A stretch of DNA of 64,000 bases, taken from Jiella mangrovi (GTDB taxonomy: Bacteria; Pseudomonadota; Alphaproteobacteria; Rhizobiales; Rhizobiaceae). The stretch lies in contig NZ_JAGJCF010000005.1 in NCBI RefSeq assembly GCF_017815135.1, positions 124,001-188,000 on the forward strand, read 5' to 3'. Below are positions 29,374 through 37,419 of the stretch, in pieces; the first letter of the stretch is position 1; every line of letters starts with the position of its first letter. The notes beneath the pieces were generated by a model that was not told the origin of the DNA, searched no databases, and worked only from the letters and a program-made list of their open reading frames with translations. Both the position numbers and the translations under genes were made by a program.

Positions 29374-29751
29374 ATGCTTGTCATTATTGCAATCTTTGGT
29401 AAACATGACACGATGACATATCGAGACACGCCATTCGTCGGACGCCGTCACCGTCACGGCGTCCTGACCACCTTTTGCGTCGCTCTGATCGTCGGTTTCG
29501 GCGCCATCGGCGAGGGAGAGGCGCGGCCGCAGCAGGACCTCGTCCCGCAAGTCGAGGCGGTGCAGAATTCGGGCGGGCTTCTCGCGCAAGGGCGAAGGAC
29601 CTGCAAGTCGGTATCGACCTGCGAGGAGGCGGTCCGGCTATGGTGTGGCGGTTATTCCCGCGCAGACGGCGACAAGGATGGCATCCCCTGCGAGACGGTT
29701 TGCTCGACAAAGCAGGAAGTCGACGAGATCCGCGCGCGCATCGGTTGCTGA
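29374..29751 (+). CDS. Exported protein with excalibur calcium-binding domain
   Basis: 125 aa. A hydrophobic segment (VLTTFCVALIVGFGAIGEGEA) acts as signal peptide or anchor. The C-terminal ~40 residues form an excalibur domain: cysteines in RTCKSVSTCEEA, WCGGYSR, and the DGDKDGIPCE loop that binds calcium. The family is extracellular or periplasmic, often linked to nuclease or wall domains, but no enzymatic domain is present here. Met13 (29413) is an alternative start and would shorten the pre-signal tail. Confidence 0.78.
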   Translation: MLVIIAIFGKHDTMTYRDTPFVGRRHRHGVLTTFCVALIVGFGAIGEGEARPQQDLVPQVEAVQNSGGLLAQGRRTCKSVSTCEEAVRLWCGGYSRADGDKDGIPCETVCSTKQEVDEIRARIGC

Positions 29752-29782
29752 CGTCCTTGTCGCAAAAGGCCGGACGCTCCGT

Positions 29783-30529
29783 TCAGCCGTCGAGCAGCGC
29801 AAACGTCCCGAAAGCCGGCACCTTGATGCCGATCCGCCGGGCATCGATGCCGGCGACGAGGCCGAAGAGATTGATCTCCAGCCCGCTCTTCCAGCCCGCC
29901 GACACTCCGGCATAGCCGAACAGCGACAGATGCAGATCGCGCCTGTCGGGATCCAGGAAGGCGAGGCGCCCATTGGTCGGGTAGTCACGGCCCACCGACA
30001 CCGGCGGCAGGCTGACGTCGATCTCGGGCACCTGCCGCATCACATGGGCGACGAAGGAATTGGAGTTCGGCCCCGGAAAGATGTGATAGCCGCCGCGCAT
30101 GGCGAAGGGGTAGCTCGCAATCGCATCGCGCAGCTTCGGGATCAACGTCTCAGCCGCATCTCCCTCTGCGGAAAACACGACGCGCGGCTCGTTCGAATAC
30201 CACCGTCCGTCGGCGGGATAGCCGTTGTGGCGCACCGGCGTGCCCCAGCCGACCTTGTCCCAGCGCTCGTATTCTTCAGCGCCCTTTTCCTTCACGACGA
30301 TCCAGGAATGCTCGGACACCGCGCCCTTGAGGCCGCCGGTCCGGGCCGAAAACACGTAGACCCGCGCGCCCTCGACTTCCCTGGCCGGCGGCAGCATGCC
30401 CGACGACGACCAGTCCGCCGTGCGCCAGGAGGTGGCATGGTCGCCGAAGTACCAGATCGCCGCCGAGGCCGCAGCCGGCACCAGGAAGATTGCGACGATG
30501 GCGAGGATGAGAAAGTTCAGGATCCGCAT
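29783..30529 (-). CDS. DUF3750-family exported or anchored protein
   Basis: 248 aa beginning with a signal or anchor (MRILNFLILAIVAIFLVPAAASA). The body contains conserved runs: EHSWIVVKEKG, YERWDKVGWG, DGRWYSNEP, IFPGPNSNSFVA and SVGRDYPTNGR, which I recognise as DUF3750. The pattern of His, Trp, Asn and Ser residues hints at a papain-like fold, but no activity is established. It converges on the excalibur gene with a 31 bp gap. AGAGGG precedes the chosen ATG; the longer frame upstream has no signal peptide and is not supported. Confidence 0.75.
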   Translation of the reverse strand: MRILNFLILAIVAIFLVPAAASAAIWYFGDHATSWRTADWSSSGMLPPAREVEGARVYVFSARTGGLKGAVSEHSWIVVKEKGAEEYERWDKVGWGTPVRHNGYPADGRWYSNEPRVVFSAEGDAAETLIPKLRDAIASYPFAMRGGYHIFPGPNSNSFVAHVMRQVPEIDVSLPPVSVGRDYPTNGRLAFLDPDRRDLHLSLFGYAGVSAGWKSGLEINLFGLVAGIDARRIGIKVPAFGTFALLDG

Positions 30530-30640
30530 CGGCCCTCTTTTTTGACAGTGTGCTGGCTGCCGGCAAGAAACGAGCGTGAAGAACACTCGAGCGGAATGAG
30601 ATGAGCTTCGCTCACCCTGCTGCTCTATCCTCTTGTCGAG

Positions 30641-30685
30641 GCATGATCTCTTCCGAAAACCGGTTCCCACTTTTCGCGATCATGC
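30641..30685. repeat. Short dispersed palindromic repeat of rhizobial type
   Basis: 45 bp bounded by GCATGATC (30641-30648) and GATCATGC (30678-30685), with an inner AAACCGGTTCCCACTTTT. This intergenic repeat form is very common in Hyphomicrobiales genomes, as I recall it. It lies in the promoter region between the divergent DUF3750 and asparaginase genes. Confidence 0.6.
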
Positions 30686-30731
30686 TCTAGGTTGCCACTC
30701 GAACCATCAACCGGGCAGTCAGGTCGTCATT

Positions 30732-31739
30732 ATGGAAAATCCCGTCCTCGTGGAAGTCACCCGCGGTCAACTTGTCGAAAGCTCGCATCGCGGCGCCTTT
30801 GCCCTTATCGATGGCGACGGCAAGACGATCGCGAGCGCCGGCGACGTCGATCGGCCGGTTTTCCCCCGCTCGGCGGTCAAGCTCCTGCAGGCGATCCCTC
30901 TGATCGAGACCGGCGCTGCCGCGCGTTTCGGGCTCGACGACAAGGATCTGTCGCTCGCCTGTGCCTCCCATTCCGGCGAGCCAGAGCACGTCCGACGGGC
31001 GGCGGCCATGCTGGCGAAGGCCGGGCTCGACATGGAGGCGCTCGAATGCGGCGCGCATTGGCCGGGAGAGGCCGATGTTTCCCGCGACATGGCAAGGCGG
31101 GGCGAAACGCCCTGTCAGCTTCACAACAACTGTTCCGGCAAACATGCGGGCTTTCTCCTGACGGCCGCCCATCGGGGGGAGGAGGCCGCGGGATATAGCG
31201 GGCCGAACCATCCCGTGCAGGTTCGCGCCAAGGCGGTCATCGAGGATCTCATCGGACGCAGCCTGAATGTCGATGTCTGCGGCACGGATGGCTGCTCGAT
31301 CCCGACCTATGCCGCGCCCTTGCGTGACTTTGCCCTGGCCTTTGCGCGGCTCGCCTCCGGACGCGGCGTCGAGCCGCAGCGCGCTGAGGCCGGACAGGCC
31401 TTGATGCGCGCTTGCATGGCCGAGCCTTTCGAGATGTCGGGTACGGGCCGCGCCTGCCTGAAGCTGATGCAGGCCGCGCCCGGCAAGATCTTCGCCAAGA
31501 CCGGCGCCGAGGGCGTCTTCTGCGGCGCTCTACCGGACCTTGGTCTGGGCTTTGCACTCAAGATCGACGACGGCGCGACCAGAGCCAGCGAGGCGCTTGC
31601 GGCCGCCGTCATCGCGGCGGCGCTCAAAAAGCAGGATGCCAGCCTTGCCGAGACCTTTGCGGCAATGGCGCGAAAGGATCTGCGGAACTGGCGCGGGACC
31701 CGGACCGGGGAGATCCGGGTGACACTGCCGAAGGATTGA
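30732..31739 (+). CDS. ansA: L-asparaginase, Rhizobium etli AnsA type
   Basis: 335 aa member of the asparaginase family found in Rhizobium, unrelated to the E. coli type. Family motifs are visible: RSAVKLLQAIPLIE, SHSGEPEH, HNNCSGKHAGF, CGTDGCSIPTY and KTGAEGVFCG. It should hydrolyse asparagine to aspartate and ammonia in the cytosol. The ATG at 30732 yields the usual N-terminus (NPVLVEVTRG); upstream codons run through the dispersed repeat and were excluded. No aspartase or AnsR regulator is adjacent. Confidence 0.88.
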   Translation: MENPVLVEVTRGQLVESSHRGAFALIDGDGKTIASAGDVDRPVFPRSAVKLLQAIPLIETGAAARFGLDDKDLSLACASHSGEPEHVRRAAAMLAKAGLDMEALECGAHWPGEADVSRDMARRGETPCQLHNNCSGKHAGFLLTAAHRGEEAAGYSGPNHPVQVRAKAVIEDLIGRSLNVDVCGTDGCSIPTYAAPLRDFALAFARLASGRGVEPQRAEAGQALMRACMAEPFEMSGTGRACLKLMQAAPGKIFAKTGAEGVFCGALPDLGLGFALKIDDGATRASEALAAAVIAAALKKQDASLAETFAAMARKDLRNWRGTRTGEIRVTLPKD

Positions 31740-31753
31740 GCCCGAACGGAGCC

Positions 31754-31790
31754 GGCGGAGGGTGAACTTGGCCCCGCGCCAGCCTCCGCC
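31754..31790. terminator. Hairpin between convergent ansA and the NYN gene
   Basis: GGCGGAGG (31754-31761) pairs with CCTCCGCC (31783-31790) across a 21 nt loop that can form a smaller GC hairpin. It lies between two stop codons, ending 5 nt from that of the NYN gene. No good T-tract is present, so efficiency is uncertain. Confidence 0.45.
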
Positions 31791-31795
31791 AGTCT

Positions 31796-32584
31796 TCATT
31801 CCGCCTTGGCGGCCGAACGTCTGGTGCCGCGTCGGCGGGGCGCCTTCGGCTTCTTCGGCGCTTCGCGAATTTCGATGCCGCCTCCGTCGCGCTCGCGAAC
31901 CTCGAATTCCTCGGTGGCTCGAACGAGATCGCTCAGCTTCTTGAACCCGTATGTCCGGGGGTCGAAATCGGGCGCCAGATTGAGGATCTGCTTGCCGAAG
32001 CCACCGAGATTGACCCAGCCATCCTCGCTTTCCATCTGGGCGATGACGCGCACCAGAAGCGCCGTCGCCTCCTCCTGTCTGGCGAGGGGTTTCGGCGCGG
32101 TCTTGCTGCTCGCGCGATCGGGATCGGCGCGCTCTGGCAGAAGGTTTTCCGTGTAGATGAAGCGGCGGCAGGCCTGGCGGAAACTCTCCGGCGTCTTCTG
32201 TTCGCCGAAACCATAGACGTCGACGCCCTGCTCGCGGATGCGGGCCGCAAGGCGGGTGAAGTCGCTGTCGGACGAAACCAGGCAGAAACCGTCGAACCGT
32301 CCGCTGTGCAGGAGGTCCATCGCGTCGATGACGAGGGTGATGTCCGAGGCGTTCTTGCCGACCGTGTAGGCGAATTGCTGCTGCGGCACGATCGCGTGAC
32401 GGGCGAGAATATCCACCCAGCCCTTCGACCGGGAACTCGAAAAATCGCCGTAGACACGCCGCACGCTCGCTTCGCCGATCTTGGCGATTTCCTCGAAAAG
32501 CCCATCCGCGATCTTGTGCGAAGCGTTGTCGGCGTCGATCAGCACGGCGAGACGGCGTGCCGTGTCGCTCCGGATTGCGGCCAT
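31796..32584 (-). CDS. NYN-domain protein with C-terminal OST-HTH/LOTUS domain
   Basis: 262 aa. Residues ~10-150 are a NYN (PIN-like) RNase domain with the expected acidic residues (AVLIDADN at 13-20, VIDAMDLL, LVSSDSDFTRLA). Residues ~165-240 (LLVRVIAQMESEDGWVNLGGFGKQIL...YGFKKLSDLV) form an OST-HTH/LOTUS domain, thought to bind RNA. The tail is very basic (KKPKAPRRRGTRR). It is probably an RNA-processing or turnover enzyme of the LabA/DUF88 group. The start at 32584 removes a low-complexity extension. Confidence 0.85.
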   Translation of the reverse strand: MAAIRSDTARRLAVLIDADNASHKIADGLFEEIAKIGEASVRRVYGDFSSSRSKGWVDILARHAIVPQQQFAYTVGKNASDITLVIDAMDLLHSGRFDGFCLVSSDSDFTRLAARIREQGVDVYGFGEQKTPESFRQACRRFIYTENLLPERADPDRASSKTAPKPLARQEEATALLVRVIAQMESEDGWVNLGGFGKQILNLAPDFDPRTYGFKKLSDLVRATEEFEVRERDGGGIEIREAPKKPKAPRRRGTRRSAAKAE

Positions 32585-32996
32585 CGGGATTTCCTTATGT
32601 TGACTGGGCACGAATGATAGGCCGGTCGCCGAAGATTTCACCAAACCGGGGAAAGTTCGCCGGTGCGTCATTGCATGACAGGGGGCGGTCCCGAAAGGGC
32701 CAGGCGACAGAACGATCCTCGACGGGCATCGTGGAAAGGCCGGTCGATCCCGGCAGTTTCGGCCAACCGTTAGTGGCTTGCGGCGGGCTTCTTCAAGAGC
32801 GCATGGCACACGACGTGCTGTGCCAGGTTGTGGGCTCGATCCGTGCTGGGAACTCTTCCCGATTCGTCCCGATCGTGCGACAGAGGCTTTCTTTTCGCTT
32901 GTGAGCCACTATCCTGATAGCGGTAGGAACGCATCGTGTGCTGCGGGGTCGCCGCTCACGCGAATGCGCTGCGAAAGCAAATTGGGAGAGACCATC
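32585..32996. other. Intergenic region upstream of pqqA
   Basis: 412 bases between the divergent NYN gene and pqqA, so it holds the pqq promoter. A ribosome site GGGAGAG (32984-32990) lies 6 nt before the pqqA ATG. Small inverted repeats such as CTATCctGATAG (near 32910) occur, but I cannot identify a promoter with confidence. No further gene is evident. Confidence 0.4.
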
Positions 32997-33074
32997 ATGG
33001 CCTGGAACAAGCCCGTCGTGACCGAAATCTGCATGGCGATGGAAATCAACGGCTACATGCCCGTCGAATTCTAA
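32997..33074 (+). CDS. pqqA: PQQ precursor peptide PqqA
   Basis: 25 aa peptide (MAWNKPVVTEICMAMEIN..., ending NGYMPVEF). The substrate residues are present: Glu16 and Tyr20 in the ExxxY arrangement that PqqE cross-links to build pyrroloquinoline quinone. The Trp-x-Lys-Pro start is family-typical. GGGAGAG lies 6 nt upstream. The 9 nt after its stop lead straight to the pqqB ATG, and a strong hairpin with a T-tract begins 24 nt after the stop. Confidence 0.95.
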   Translation: MAWNKPVVTEICMAMEINGYMPVEF

Positions 33075-33082
33075 TCGGTTCC

Positions 33083-34033
33083 ATGCAAACCGATCTGGGC
33101 CGTGGGCGGGACAACCGCCTGCGGCTTTTTGTTTTGGGCTCGGCCGCCGGCGGCGGAGCGCCCCAGTGGAACTGCCTCTGCGACGTCTGCCGCCTGTACT
33201 GGGCGGGCGACGAACGCGTCAGTGCGCGCTCGCAATCCTCGATCGCGGCGACGGCCGACGGCCAAAACTGGCTGCTGCTGAATGCCTCGCCGGACCTGCG
33301 CGACCAGATCCTGAAATCGCCTCGGCTCGCCCCCAGCGCCAATGCCGGTGCGGATGAAAGGCGGGCAACGCCGATTTCCGCCGTTCTCGTCACCAATGGC
33401 GACGTCGATCACATTGCCGGCCTCCTGACTTTGCGCGAAAAGCAAAGCTTTCCGCTTTACGGCACGGCCGGCGTCCTCGGCATGATCGAGGGCAGCCCGG
33501 TGTTTCAGGTGCTCGACCCCACTTTCGTCGACAAGCGTCCCGTCTCGCTCGGCGCCCGCTTCGAGCCGGTGCCGGGGCTTACCGTCGAGATCTTTTCCGT
33601 TCCCGGCAAGGTGCCCCTGTTCATGGAGAAAGGCGAGGTCGATGTCGGCGAGGAGAGCGAGATGACCGTCGGTGTCCGCCTCTCGGCCCATGGCAGGACC
33701 GCCTATTACATCCCCGGCTGCGCCCATGTCCCCGAAGCCCTGAAGGACCGGGTGAGGGGCGCCGATGCAATCCTTTTCGACGGCACGGTCTTCGTCGACG
33801 ACGAGATGCAGCGCGCCGGCGTCGGCGTGAAGACCGGCCGGCGCATGGGCCACATGCCGATCACCGGGGAGGGCGGCAGCCTTTCCGCCTTCGACGGGCT
33901 CGAGATTGGCCGCAAAGCCTATATCCACATCAACAACACCAATCCGATCCTGATCGCCGGATCGGCCGAGCGCCAGACCGTCGAGGCCGCCGGCTGGACG
34001 GTCACCGATGACGGCATGGAGATCGCGCTATGA
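33083..34033 (+). CDS. pqqB: PQQ biosynthesis protein PqqB
   Basis: 316 aa metallo-beta-lactamase-fold protein that hydroxylates the tyrosine ring of the PQQ precursor. GSAAGGGAPQWNCLCDVC, TNGDVDHIAGLL, and the final INNTNPIL segment are typical. The ATG at 33083 has no clear ribosome site and gives about 13 more residues than usual before VLGSAAGGG. The real start may be further in, possibly a non-ATG codon near 33119. A terminator-like hairpin covers codons 6-18. The stop overlaps pqqC by ATGA. Confidence 0.92.
   Translation: MQTDLGRGRDNRLRLFVLGSAAGGGAPQWNCLCDVCRLYWAGDERVSARSQSSIAATADGQNWLLLNASPDLRDQILKSPRLAPSANAGADERRATPISAVLVTNGDVDHIAGLLTLREKQSFPLYGTAGVLGMIEGSPVFQVLDPTFVDKRPVSLGARFEPVPGLTVEIFSVPGKVPLFMEKGEVDVGEESEMTVGVRLSAHGRTAYYIPGCAHVPEALKDRVRGADAILFDGTVFVDDEMQRAGVGVKTGRRMGHMPITGEGGSLSAFDGLEIGRKAYIHINNTNPILIAGSAERQTVEAAGWTVTDDGMEIAL
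33099..33135 (+). terminator. Terminator-like hairpin at the pqqA/pqqB junction
   Basis: An 11 bp stem with two G-U pairs (33099-33109 with 33115-33125), a GACAA loop, and then TTTTTGTTTT (33126-33135). This is the textbook form of an intrinsic terminator, yet it lies at the start of the pqqB reading frame rather than in a spacer. It could let pqqA be made in excess over pqqBCDE. Confidence 0.7.
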
Positions 34034-34797
34034 CCGGTCGCACCGACCCCCTGTTGAGCCACGCCGAGCTGGAAGCGGCCCTGCGCGAGATCGGGGCCAC
34101 CCGCTACCACTCGCTCCACCCGTTTCAGACGCTGCTGCAGGAGGGTCGGCTCACCCGCGCGCAGGTCCAGGCCTGGGCGCTCAACCGTTATTACTACCAG
34201 TCGAACATCCCCGTGAAGGACGCGATCATCCTCGCCCGCCTCGGCACGGTGGAGCTGCGCCGCGAATGGCGCCAGCGCATCCTCGATCATGATGGGTCCG
34301 AGACCGAGCGCGGCGGCATCGAGAAGTGGATCGCGCTCACCGACGGCGTCGGCCTCGACCGGGACTACGTCATGTCCGGCAAGGGCATCCTCGCGGGCAC
34401 GCGTTTTGCCGTCGACGCTTACGTTCATTTCGTCCGCGACCGCACGCTCCTGGAGGCCATCGCCTCTTCGCTCACCGAATTGTTCTCGCCGAACGTCATC
34501 GGCGTCAGAACCAGGGGCATGCTCGCCCATTACGACTTCATCTCGGCCGAAACGCTCGCCTATTTCGACAAGCGCCCGGTGCAGGCCAAGCGCGACAGCG
34601 ATTTCGCCCTGAACTACTGCCTCGAACACGCCGATACCCGCGAAAAGCAGGAGGCCGTGATGGATGCCCTGCGCTTCAAGTGCCAGGTCCTGTGGGCGCA
34701 GCTCGACGCGCTCTACTTTTCCTATGTGGAACCGGCGCTCACCCCGCCCGACGCCTGGCGCCCGGGCGAGGCCGATGCCGGCCGGGAGGCGCGCTGA
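34030..34797 (+). CDS. pqqC: Pyrroloquinoline-quinone synthase PqqC
   Basis: 255 aa all-helical oxidase of the TenA/haem-oxygenase-like fold that performs the last ring closure and eight-electron oxidation to PQQ without a cofactor. Family motifs are visible: RYHSLHPFQTLLQEG, WALNRYYYQSNIPVKDA, RILDHDG and ANLFSP-like ELFSPNVIG. It overlaps pqqB by ATGA and pqqD by one base (TGATG), so it is translated as part of a coupled operon. Confidence 0.95.
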   Translation: MTGRTDPLLSHAELEAALREIGATRYHSLHPFQTLLQEGRLTRAQVQAWALNRYYYQSNIPVKDAIILARLGTVELRREWRQRILDHDGSETERGGIEKWIALTDGVGLDRDYVMSGKGILAGTRFAVDAYVHFVRDRTLLEAIASSLTELFSPNVIGVRTRGMLAHYDFISAETLAYFDKRPVQAKRDSDFALNYCLEHADTREKQEAVMDALRFKCQVLWAQLDALYFSYVEPALTPPDAWRPGEADAGREAR

Positions 34798-35084
34798 TGG
34801 CCGGGCCCGCGACCATCCCCGACGAGGCGGTCCCGGCGCTGCCACGCGGCGTGAAGTTTCGCGAGGACAAGGCGAGGGGGCGCCACGTGCTGCTCGGCCC
34901 CGAACGCATCTTCGAAGCCGATCCCGTCGCCACCGAGATCTTGAAGCGGATCGACGGTGTCACGACCTTCAAGGGCATGCTCACCCAGCTCACAGAACTC
35001 TTCACCGCCGACGAGGCGACCATCCGCCCCGACGTCGAGGCGCTCTTGCTTGACCTGAAAGACAAGCAGATGGTGACCCTATGA
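34797..35084 (+). CDS. pqqD: PQQ peptide chaperone PqqD
   Basis: 95 aa RiPP recognition element that binds PqqA and hands it to Pqq[28 protein letters not shown] and the IL-x-x-IDG-x-x-T pattern are family-typical. It starts on the A of the pqqC stop codon (TGATG) and overlaps pqqE by ATGA. It is a separate protein here, not fused to PqqC as in some methylotrophs. Confidence 0.94.
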   Translation: MAGPATIPDEAVPALPRGVKFREDKARGRHVLLGPERIFEADPVATEILKRIDGVTTFKGMLTQLTELFTADEATIRPDVEALLLDLKDKQMVTL

Positions 35085-36223
35085 GCGAGACCCTTCTCGA
35101 TCATCGCCCGACGCCGGATCAGGCTGCCGCGCTGCGCCCGCAGCCGCCGCTCGGCCTCCTCGCCGAGGTCACCCATCGCTGCCCGATGCGCTGCACCTAT
35201 TGCTCGAACCCGCTGCAGCTCGATCCGAAGTCGATGGAGCTCGATACGGACACTTGGAAAAGGGTCTTCTCGGAAGCCGTCGAGCTCGGCGTCATCCATC
35301 TCCACATGTCCGGCGGTGAACCCACCGCACGCCGCGACATCGTCGAATTGATGCGCCACGCGGCCGAGGTCGGCCTCTACACCAATCTCATCACCTCTGG
35401 CATCGGCGTTTCCGAGGAGAAGCTCGACGCCCTGATCGACGCCGGCTGCGATCACATCCAGCTGTCCATGCAGGGCGCCGACGAGGCGATCACCGAGCGC
35501 GTCGGCGGCTATAAAGGCGGCTTCGAGAGGAAGCAGGCCTTTGCCCGCGCCGTCGTCGAGCGAGGCGTGCCGCTGACGCTCAACGCCGTCATCCACCGGA
35601 TGAACATCCATCAGGTGCCGGACATGATCGAAAAGGCCGTCGCCTTCGGCGCCAAGCGCCTCGAGATCGCCCACACCCAATATTACGGCTGGGCGCTGAA
35701 GAACCGCGCCCAGCTGATGCCCGCCCGCGAGGACGTCGATCGCACGATCCACGAGGTCGAAACCGCCCGCGAGCGCCTCAAGGGCACGCTCGTCATCGAC
35801 GCCGTCTTCCCGGACTACTACGCCCGCTATCCCAAGCTCTGCAACGGCGGCTGGGGCACCCGCACCTTCTCCGTCACCCCCGCCGGCAAGGTTCTCCCCT
35901 GCCACGCCGCCGAGACGATCACCCATCTCGACTTCTGGAACGTCCGCGACCACTCCCTCGCCGAGACCTGGTACGACGGCCCCGCCTTCACGGCCTATCG
36001 CGGCACGGGCTGGATGAAGGAACCCTGCCTCTCCTGTGAGCGCAAACACGTCGACCTCGGCGGCTGCCGCTGCCAGGCGCTTGCGCTGACGGGCGATGCG
36101 GCGGCGACGGACCCGGTCTGCGTGAAGTCGCCGCTGCATGAAAGCATCGGGGAGATGGCGACGATGGAGGCGGCGGTTGCCGAGCCGGGCACGGCGACGT
36201 ATCGGGGGTTCCGGGCGGGGTAG
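35081..36223 (+). CDS. pqqE: Radical SAM enzyme PqqE
   Basis: 380 aa. The radical SAM cluster motif CxxxCxxC is at Cys34, Cys38 and Cys41 ([11 protein letters not shown]), followed by the GGEP SAM-binding motif ([11 protein letters not shown]). A C-terminal SPASM region carries auxiliary-cluster cysteines (CNGG, LPCHAAE, CLSCERK, GGCRCQ). It forms the Glu-Tyr carbon bond in PqqA. Last gene of the compact pqqABCDE operon; no pqqF/G protease is present here. Mosaic repeat A starts 14 nt after its stop. Confidence 0.95.
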   Translation: MSETLLDHRPTPDQAAALRPQPPLGLLAEVTHRCPMRCTYCSNPLQLDPKSMELDTDTWKRVFSEAVELGVIHLHMSGGEPTARRDIVELMRHAAEVGLYTNLITSGIGVSEEKLDALIDAGCDHIQLSMQGADEAITERVGGYKGGFERKQAFARAVVERGVPLTLNAVIHRMNIHQVPDMIEKAVAFGAKRLEIAHTQYYGWALKNRAQLMPAREDVDRTIHEVETARERLKGTLVIDAVFPDYYARYPKLCNGGWGTRTFSVTPAGKVLPCHAAETITHLDFWNVRDHSLAETWYDGPAFTAYRGTGWMKEPCLSCERKHVDLGGCRCQALALTGDAAATDPVCVKSPLHESIGEMATMEAAVAEPGTATYRGFRAG

Positions 36224-36237
36224 AGTCAGGCAAAGCC

Positions 36238-36493
36238 GCCCTCTCTCCCCCTTGTGGGAGAGAAAGTCATTCCAAGGAGTTGGGCCTCGGCTTGCCGAGG
36301 TCCAAACCTTGAGAATGACAAGAGAGGGGTTTCACCGTTCAAGCTGCCGCTTACCGTGCCGGCCAAATCGCTGGAGCGGCATCAACGGCAGCCAACGCAT
36401 CGGACGCGGTGAAACCCCTCTCTTGCGATTTCTATCACTTGGCTTCGCCAAGACGATGAAATCGCTTTCTCTCCCACAAAGGGGAGAGAGGGC
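36238..36493. repeat. Mosaic palindromic element, copy A
   Basis: 256 bp. The ends are inverted copies (GCCCTCTCTCCCC..GTGGGAGAGAAAG and its complement), and each can also fold alone. Inner inverted arms CAAGAGAGGGGTTTCACCG / CGGTGAAACCCCTCTCTTG bracket a 69 nt core (36338-36406). Side hairpins CCTCGG-CTTG-CCGAGG and CTTGGC-GAA-GCCAAG lie in the arms. Confidence 0.88.
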
Positions 36494-36508
36494 GCGTCGC
36501 CTTTGCCA

Positions 36509-36925
36509 TCAGCGCGTTTCGATCCGCGAACGGGCAACCGCGCGAACCTCTCCCAGAACCGCATCGAGGTCTTCTGCGACCGCCTCATTCGCAAACCGCA
36601 GCGTCATAAAGCCAGCCTGCGCGAATGCTTTGTTCCGCCGCCCATCGCGGGATCGCCCCGCCACAGTTCCACCATGCTGCCAGCCGTCGATCTCCACGAT
36701 CAGCTTCGCGTCGTGACAGACGAAGTCGGCGATGAAGCCGAGCATCGGGACCTGCCGCCGGAACTTCATCCCATCGAGCCGGCCGGCCCTGACGCCATGC
36801 CAGAACATCCGCTCCGTCGGCGTCGGATCGCGCCGCATCGCCTTTGCGAAACGCCGTTGTCCGGGCTTGATCGGCGCGTGCGTTGCCATGGAGGCCAGTC
36901 CACCGCGAAACCGCACTGATTGCAA
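36509..36925 (-). CDS. DUF559 endonuclease-domain protein
   Basis: 138 aa; Met12 is an alternative start. The domain resembles very-short-patch-repair (Vsr) and other restriction-like nucleases: a basic N-terminal helix (RRFAKAMRRDPTPTERMFWHGVR), then FRRQVPMLGFIADFVCHDAKLIVEIDGWQH, whose D-x(n)-E-x-D pattern suggests the PD-(D/E)XK catalytic core. Activity of the family is not well defined. The gene lies exactly between repeat copies A and B, which are in the same orientation, and has no operon partner. Confidence 0.82.
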   Translation of the reverse strand: MQSVRFRGGLASMATHAPIKPGQRRFAKAMRRDPTPTERMFWHGVRAGRLDGMKFRRQVPMLGFIADFVCHDAKLIVEIDGWQHGGTVAGRSRDGRRNKAFAQAGFMTLRFANEAVAEDLDAVLGEVRAVARSRIETR

Positions 36926-36952
36926 CTGTGAGGCACCGTTTCAGAATTAGGC

Positions 36953-37213
36953 GCCCTCTCTCCCCCCTTGTGGGAGAGAAAGTCATTCCAAGGAGTTGGG
37001 ACTCGGCTTGCCGAGGTCCAAACCTTGAGAATGACAAGAGAGGGGTTTCACCGTGTCGGCCGCCGCAACCGTTGATCGGCCTCCACACCGAAAAAGAGAC
37101 GTTCGTCACCGCAACCAAGACGGACACGGTGAAACCCCTCTCTTGCGATTTCTATCACTTGGCTTCGCCAAGACGATGAAATCGCTTTCTCTCCCACAAA
37201 GGGGAGAGAGGGC
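36953..37213. repeat. Mosaic palindromic element, copy B
   Basis: 261 bp, same orientation as copy A. The arms match copy A almost base for base, but the core (37054-37126, 73 nt) shows little recognisable similarity to core A. CCGTGTC and GACACGG at the two core edges extend the inner stem. The ~200 bases from here to the methyltransferase start hold no gene that I can support. Confidence 0.88.
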
Positions 37214-37419
37214 GCTTCTTTCGGTCCCCGCAGGTATCTCGATCACAGCTTGCCCTGGACCGTCCGAAAACACGGCAGCGGCTGCTGCTTCCGGTTTATA
37301 CGGCCGCGCCAGCGGCGAAGTTGCCGCTTCCGCCCCGCAGATGATACAGCCTGCCGCTTCCGTTGCAGCACGACCGGCAGGACCTTCATGACCGCATTCC
37401 CCAACAGCGAGACAAACCC

